Assembly: GCA_035578155.1 (NCBI GenBank)
Contig: JAPWDM010000013.1
Span: forward strand, 8,147,527-8,211,526
Origin: Brachynemurus nebulosus
Lineage: Eukaryota; Arthropoda; Insecta; Neuroptera; Myrmeleontidae
DNA: 64,000 bases
Direction: 5' to 3'
Positions 58,892 through 64,000 of this stretch are shown here, one piece after another (positions within the stretch are counted from its first letter, which is position 1; each line of letters begins with the position of its first letter). The position numbers and the translations under genes are program-made. Below the pieces are notes generated by a model. The model was given only the letters and a program-made list of their open reading frames with translations, ran no database searches and was not told the origin of the DNA.

Positions 58892-59991
58892 AATTCCTAA
58901 ATAATAATTAAATAAATAAATAAACAGTGACTTTAATAACATTTGCAAATTACTTAATATGTATGTATTTCATTTGTTAAAAAATTGTATTCACTTTTTT
59001 TTAAATTTTTTAAAATTACTATTCGCCTACTTGTATTTAGAATAAACATAATGCTTTTAAAACACATTTAACAATAGCATTCAATTCCGATGTAAAAATG
59101 GGAGAAGTGGGGGGAAAAGTGATGCGGACTCCCTACAAGGTACTAGCTGGATACTAACTGAATACACGTACAAAATTTCAGCCCTCTAGGTTTCCTTATG
59201 GAGTCTCTAGACGTGTTAGAAAACAAGCAAAAAAATTAAGGAAATATTGGCGTAAAAATCGTGGGGGTAAGGGTTAAAAGTTGAAACCTCCAAAAAACAG
59301 TGTCTGGCTATTAGCTTAACCTGTACACCAAATTTCAGCCCTCTAGGTTTATTTGGGGAGATTTTGACCCGAACGAAACTGTTAAAAAACAAGAAAAATC
59401 ATGTTCTTTTGGGTATAAAAATGGTGGGGGTAGGGGTTAAAAGTCGAGACCCCCAAAAGGCACCCCCTTGATACTAACTCAATCCGAATACAAAATTTCA
59501 GCCCTCTAGGTTTATTCGGGTGACCTGTGCGAGTGGTACAAACTTCGAAAACGTCGAAAATGCATGAAATTGTAGCTTAAAAATGAGGGGGGTGGGGGTA
59601 AAATATTAAAACCTCCAAAAAGCACAACCTAGGTACGAACTTTATCAACACACCAAATTTCAACCCTCTACGTTAATTCTGGGGGGCTGGGGGCCTGTTA
59701 GATCCAGCGAAAATCGTTTTTCCCCCCTCTACTCCCACCATATCATCCTAGGAAGCTGAATTTTGGATATGTTGTAGATAATTGACCGAAACATTATTTA
59801 AAACCGGTTTGGAAAACTTTTATTGCTTTTCCGCCCCCCACCACCCCCTTAAAGGTCGGGTCCGAAAAAAAATTTGCCCAAAATTTGACCCCACTTTGAT
59901 AGTATTGTTGTGCATCGGAATAAGCCCCACTTACCAAATTTCATCTCTTAACTTCCATAGGGGGGCCCTACACATATTAAAAGGTTGCGGG

Positions 59992-59994
<3 letters not shown>

Positions 59995-60034
<40 letters not shown>
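59995..60034. repeat. (TA)n microsatellite in composite repeat II
   Basis: About 20 TA dinucleotides at the position homologous to 18079-18125. Confidence 0.95.
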
Positions 60035-60038
<4 letters not shown>

Positions 60039-60495
60039 CATCTTTTTTTTTTACATAATCGTGTTCTACGGGTCCGAAAACGGATAGCGCCCCTGGTCTC
60101 GCCTCTCGCAGCTCTTATCGTATAGACTGTATAAGTCTAATTTTTCGGAGAAAATTCGACTAAAAAGTGAACCAAAATAATTATTATCGTAAGAGGCATT
60201 TCCGTGAAAAGCTATTGAACACAGCGCATCAAATTCTGGCACAATTTCGAAAATTCCAGCCAGTTGGCAAGTCCTACATATTGGAAAAACTGTCACTGAT
60301 GTTTTGACTAGATCAAAGTAGATAGAGTCCAAAATAAGCTTATTTTGCGCAGTTCGCCATCTACCTCATAATAAGTCACATATTTGAATTTTCAGAAAAA
60401 AACAAAATTACAATTATTTATTATTATATTTATATACAGCATGTGTTTTTTGAGAGTTATTATTTTTATTACAACCAAACCGTTGATAAGAGCTA

Positions 60496-60696
60496 AGACC
60501 GGTGTTGGCATTTGTAACATAATTATAGTACGCTTGACATAATTATCAATGAAACATTTGAAAGAATTTTTTCTTTTTCTTGCTCCTTTAACTGTATTTT
60601 TGACCTGCTTCATAATTTTTCAAGAAATATTACGAAATACTCCATTTTGGCGAGTCACATAACTTAAAAACAAAAATGCCAACACTGGCTAACACC
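60496..60696. mobile_element. Small inverted-repeat element flanked by 10-bp direct repeat
   Basis: CCGGTGTTGGCATTT near the left is mirrored by AAATGCCAACACTGG near the right. The decamer ATAAGAGCTA is found directly outside both ends (60486-60495 and 60697-60706). This fits a target duplication of 8-10 bp, possibly hAT-like. The 73-codon minus frame over it is not credible. Confidence 0.6.
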
Positions 60697-60706
60697 ATAA
60701 GAGCTA

Positions 60707-61704
60707 TAAAGCTCCTGACTATAGTAATCGATTGCCCCCGTCAATATCTACAATTCTTATTTGAACAATTTTTCAATTAAATCAACGGTTTGGCTGTAAT
60801 AAAAATGGTAACTTTCAAAAAACTCACACTGTATACATATATGTAATTCGCCATCTACGTCATCACGATCTGCGCGTGGGCATACCTTTCTCCATCTACT
60901 TTGTACTAGACGGTAAGAATGAACCAAAATAAAGTTTTAAACATAATTTTCGTTAGTTTTTTCAAGTTCTTTTTGAAACACACAAATACTGTAGATGATT
61001 TTTACATCAAAAAGTTCAACCAATAATTTTTTTCTAGAAAAACTATTCGAATATAATACATAATAGGTACATAATTGAAGGTTTGCATTTTGATATCTCA
61101 TTTACAAAACTACCTGTATAAATAAATACTATTACCAACATATTTGTGTAAATCTGTATAATTATGTATAATTTCGAAAAGTTTAAAGTATTTGTAAACA
61201 AATTGTTACTGAGGGAATGTAGCAGGTAATGTAGTAGGTACTGGGAAAGTTACAGTAAAATAAATTATTGCACTTTATGGATTAAATGTTTATCTAAGCA
61301 AAACTTTATTAGTTAAATATATTTACGAAAATGTACATGTTTATAATATATTGTTTTATACAGTGTCATACAAAAAGTAACGTTGTTACGTAATAGTTCA
61401 CAGAAAATGACATAATATTTTTTGTCTGATTATGAAAATATCTACACTGAAATCTGTTTGTATAAAAATTATGCACATTCGCATCGTGAGGTTTTGAGTT
61501 GTTTTAAAAAAAATATTTATTAATCCTAAAATAGCTATAAAAAGCAACGGTGAACCAGGATCGCATAAAAAAAAGTTTCAAAAAAAATATATAAGGCAGA
61601 CAATCATTATGCCCTAAAATTTCTCAGTCATTTCTGACCTTCTGTCAATATAGCACGATGAAACCAGTAGAAGTATAAAAAAATTTTTACATCAGAATTC
61701 TTTT
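60707..61704. other. AT-rich non-coding stretch
   Basis: The words TAATAAAAATGG, CTTTCAAAAAACTCAC and GACGGTAAGAATGAA (60798-60925) echo TAATAAAAATGG, CTCTCAAAAAACTCAC and GACGGTAAGAGTGAA at 33838-34190. These are probably scraps of one dispersed repeat. Nothing else seen. Confidence 0.45.
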
Positions 61705-61712
61705 ATACACTC

Positions 61713-62111
61713 TAGTGATGAGCAAATGCAAGACCAAGACCAAGACTTGGCAGTCTTGGTCTTGGTCTTGTTCTTGCATTAAGAATCTTGGTCGTGGTCT
61801 TGCTAGAGCAGTCCTTGGTCTTGGCCTTGGTCTTGGTATTGCTAAAAAATCTTGCACTTTCTTGCATTTTTTATTACCGAATTTTTTCCTTCTAAAATCA
61901 GAATTTTCTCTCTTCACGGTATTAATTATACTTTCAAACTATTTAAATAGTTTAGCAAGAGTCTTGCTTTTTTCTTTCTTTTGTCTTGGTCTTGCTCATT
62001 TGAGTCTTGGTACTGGTCTTGCAGCCATACTTATAGTCTTGGCCTTGGCCTTGCAAAAAATGCAAGACCAAGACAAGACTGCAAGATCAAGGCTAACTTT
62101 GCTCATCACTA
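61713..62111 (+). mobile_element. Hexamer-rich non-autonomous hAT element, copy 3
   Basis: It has perfect TAGTGATGAGCAAA / TTTGCTCATCACTA ends and a perfect 8-bp TSD ATACACTC (61705-61712 and 62112-62119). TCTTGG hexamer arrays near both ends frame the same core as at 9483 and 19887. The left array is shorter here. The 198-codon open frame running through it (61715-62311) is an artefact: the hexamer lacks stop codons in most frames and the frame then continues into unrelated flanking DNA. Confidence 0.93.
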
Positions 62112-62119
62112 ATACACTC

Positions 62120-62767
62120 AACAATTCGTCAATCAAGTATCGGTCAGTAGTTCTGTACCAAGTCCATTTTTTTAAAAAAAATTTCTTACAGTGGTTTCGA
62201 CTTTTTCAACGTCCACAACTAACAAAACAACCATCTAAAGAAAATTTTTTTAAAAGTGGACTTGTAGCAAACCAACACTCAGCTGACGAATTGTTTTACA
62301 TAATGGAATAAAATTTAGAACATTCAGTATTACTTTCACATTTATATATAAAAATCTATACCTACGATTCAACCGGAGCAATAGATGTACCTACTATTAC
62401 GACAATACGTGCGAATCTATTGCGCAAAGCGTTTCGTCTAGACTTGAACTAAACTATATCCTACCGTAGCACTTGCTACACACATATATCGTTTAAATAT
62501 AAGCTATTGTGCTGTAGGGAATTGGGTAATAGATTATAGATTCACATATAATGAACTATCTATGTCGTATCGTCGTCAATATAGTAGACTGATAGATTAC
62601 TCAAGAATTTACTGCACACATGTACAGACATACATTAAGGTGGGGAAGGGGGTGGGGTATGACTGTGTTTTGTTTCCCCCCGGAAAGCACAAAATTTATT
62701 AGATTACATGAGAATAAACATTGGATGATCTAGAATGAGTGTGTTGAAATTGTATTGCGCAGCACCA
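62120..62767. other. tRNA upstream region
   Basis: No further gene. A G-rich then C-rich patch at 62640-62695 is the only compositional feature. Confidence 0.45.
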
Positions 62768-62839
62768 GCCTCTTTAGCTCAGTGGCAGAGCACTGGTCTT
62801 GTAAACCAGGGGTCGTGAGTTCAATCCTCACAGGAGGCA
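62768..62839 (+). tRNA. tRNA-Thr (anticodon UGU)
   Basis: A complete cloverleaf can be folded by eye. The 7-bp acceptor stem pairs GCCTCTT with AGGAGGC with a single G-T wobble. The D arm is GCTC/GAGC. The anticodon stem CTGGT/ACCAG encloses the loop CTTGTAA, giving anticodon TGT at 62800-62802, which reads ACA (Thr). The T arm is GTGAG/CTCAC with loop TTCAATC. The discriminator base is A and no CCA is encoded, as expected for a nuclear eukaryotic gene. There is no intron. The internal Pol III promoter boxes are present: A box TAGCTCAGTGG and B box GTTCAATCC. A T7 run follows 17 nt downstream. All stems are intact, so this is very probably a functional gene rather than a tRNA-derived SINE: no repeat body follows it. 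It is the only intact gene I can support in the window. Confidence 0.97.
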
Positions 62840-62855
62840 AAGATTTGTTTGCGCC

Positions 62856-62862
62856 TTTTTTT
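62856..62862 (+). terminator. Pol III terminator of the tRNA-Thr gene
   Basis: A run of seven T residues lies 17 nt after the end of the tRNA. This is the canonical RNA polymerase III termination signal on the non-template strand. Confidence 0.85.
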
Positions 62863-63039
62863 GTTTCGTATTTTAAAAATGTTTAGGGTTACGAATAAAT
62901 AAATTTCCGCATGTCCCTTCGTCTGTCACACACTTTTTTGCACTTTTGTCCCAAAAGTTTACACATTATGGACAACGCAAATCAAATTAATTCTAACCGA
63001 AATTTAAACAAAAAATCATTTCTTAATTTTGGTTAAGGT

Positions 63040-63545
63040 GACCGAACGAATTGAAGTAATTGGGATGTAAGTTTCTGATTTTTGCACTCAAAAATGACCC
63101 AATTTATTTTATAAATGTAACTAATCCAACAAAAGAAATTTTTTAGCTGCGCCAAATTTTGGTAAAAAATGGAAATAATGATTCCGAAAACCTATAATAC
63201 ACTCCCAGTGTCAACATTTTATCATTTTACTTACGGTTTTTAAGGAATTAAAAAATCTTAATAAACTCAATAACGTTACTAAATTAAAAAATTCCCTTTT
63301 CTCAATTCAAACCAAAATGGAGTGATTTGAATTGGGATAATTGAATGAATTACAGTAACTTTGGTGTAAACTTTTTATTCTTGCTATGAAAGTGACCCAA
63401 TCAATGCCTCTTATAAATATGACTGTTCTGACAGAGGTCTTCTTTTAGTGGTTCTACGTACCTAAATTTTGGTGTCCAATTTCATCATTATGTCATTCTA
63501 TTCCCGGTTCTTAAGTCACTGAAAGTCATAACTCTCATGACCATC
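63040..63545. repeat. Diverged tandem repeat, period about 300 bp
   Basis: AATGACCCAATTTATTTTAT then AAATGTAACT near 63094, and AGTGACCCAATCAATG then CTTATAAATATGACT near 63390, are matched. Each is followed by an AATTTTGGT stretch and by TCATTTTAC(T)TACGGTTTTTAA / TCATTCTATTCCCGGTTCTTAA. The two units differ substantially. Confidence 0.5.
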
Positions 63546-64000
63546 ACCCTGTATCCGTTCTTGGTTGAGCACGCATTTTTAGTGATTTTCAATAAGTTTT
63601 CCCTATAGAATTAGCAATTTTTTGGAATTCTGGAACCCTGACAGTAATGCGTGTCCTACACGCACTTGACGGATTTGACGCATTTTTGTAAACTGCCATA
63701 ATGTAACACGATCTTGGTAAATAAAAGAAAAGAAAAGAAAAAACAATATAAATTGAAAACTTTAGTTAAGATATTCTCTCTGTTCGGTAGATAACGAACG
63801 AAACAACAGTTAAAGTAATTTGAATTGTTAATAGAAATTTTCAGCAATGAGCTAGTTGTTAAAAAAACATTACACAACATAGAGAGCTAGTTTGTAGCTC
63901 GCAATACATACAGTGACGTATATAGATATAATTGCAATTCGACTGCCACCATTTGAGAAGAAAGTGTCGTTCGTTATTGGTGGTGAGAAAAAAAAAGTGA

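Larger units (their letters stand above)
58111..60162 (-). repeat. Composite repeat, copy II, enlarged by internal tandem duplication
   Basis: This is the reverse-complement partner of 17952-19631, sharing the same termini, the (TA)n tract and the about 160-bp internal repeats almost base for base. It is about 370 bp longer because the block starting at CTTCGGTATTGA is present twice (from 58168 and from 58530, separated by an A-rich tract), whereas copy I has it once. The second unit is more diverged from copy I than the first, so the duplication is probably ancestral and copy I lost a unit, or the unit array varies across the family. Its ORFs (for example 59782-60087) run through the TA microsatellite and are not credible genes. 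Confidence 0.85.

Noticed and set aside
61715..62311. 198-codon open reading frame, the longest in the window
   Set aside because: It runs through the TCTTGG hexamer array of a hAT miniature element and into unrelated flank. Other copies give Leu-Val, Lys-Thr or Asp-Gln runs in other frames. It is a repeat artefact.
1..64000. CRISPR arrays, bacterial operons, ribosome binding sites, rRNA genes
   Set aside because: The window is eukaryotic nuclear DNA by composition and by its repeats. No spaced direct-repeat array, operon or rRNA-like segment was seen.

Overview
The window is AT-rich (roughly 70% or more by eye) eukaryotic DNA with no long open reading frame, long A/T runs, microsatellites and a high density of short inverted-repeat transposons. 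It looks like an insect intergenic or large intronic region. Hemiptera is my best guess from the AT content, the recurring GTAGGTAC-type words and the mix of hAT, mariner and Harbinger-like elements, but the sequence does not prove it. The only gene I consider intact is a nuclear tRNA-Thr(UGU) near the right end. No host protein gene could be recognised. One 75-nt candidate internal exon is recorded with low confidence.

Layout. 1-9 kb: mostly featureless AT-rich DNA with a GC-rich repeat ending in a degenerate (ACGA)n tail, a Harbinger-like relic, a 404-bp-period tandem duplication and two terminal-inverted-repeat (TIR) elements. 9-13 kb: a 1.05-kb foldback with a hAT miniature element nested in it, a 410-bp palindrome, and an internally deleted hAT transposon that keeps the end of a transposase gene and a perfect 8-bp target-site duplication (TSD). 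16-22 kb: a hexamer-rich repeat, a small hAT element, a 1.7-kb composite repeat with about 160-bp internal repeats, the second copy of the 9.5-kb hAT family and a 0.64-kb unclassified element. 23-34 kb: the candidate exon, two members of a CACTGAG-ended family, several miniature TIR elements and long empty stretches. 37-47 kb: at least eight further miniature elements, including a hAT element with an internal GATTAATCG-type repeat and a Harbinger-like element with TTA duplications. 47.8-49.4 kb: a 1.65-kb near-perfect foldback. 50-57 kb: more TIR elements and hairpins, and a mariner relic abutted by the second copy of the 0.64-kb family. 58-60 kb: the second, inverted copy of the 1.7-kb composite repeat, enlarged by an internal tandem duplication. 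60.5-64 kb: a small IR element, the third hexamer-rich hAT copy and the tRNA.

The genes do not form a functional system. The theme is repeated invasion by non-autonomous DNA transposons. Several families carry amplified short motifs inside their TIRs, and several loci could be transcribed into long hairpins. Terminal repeats and TSDs were read directly from the bases. Superfamily names are inferred from TSD length and terminal sequence.
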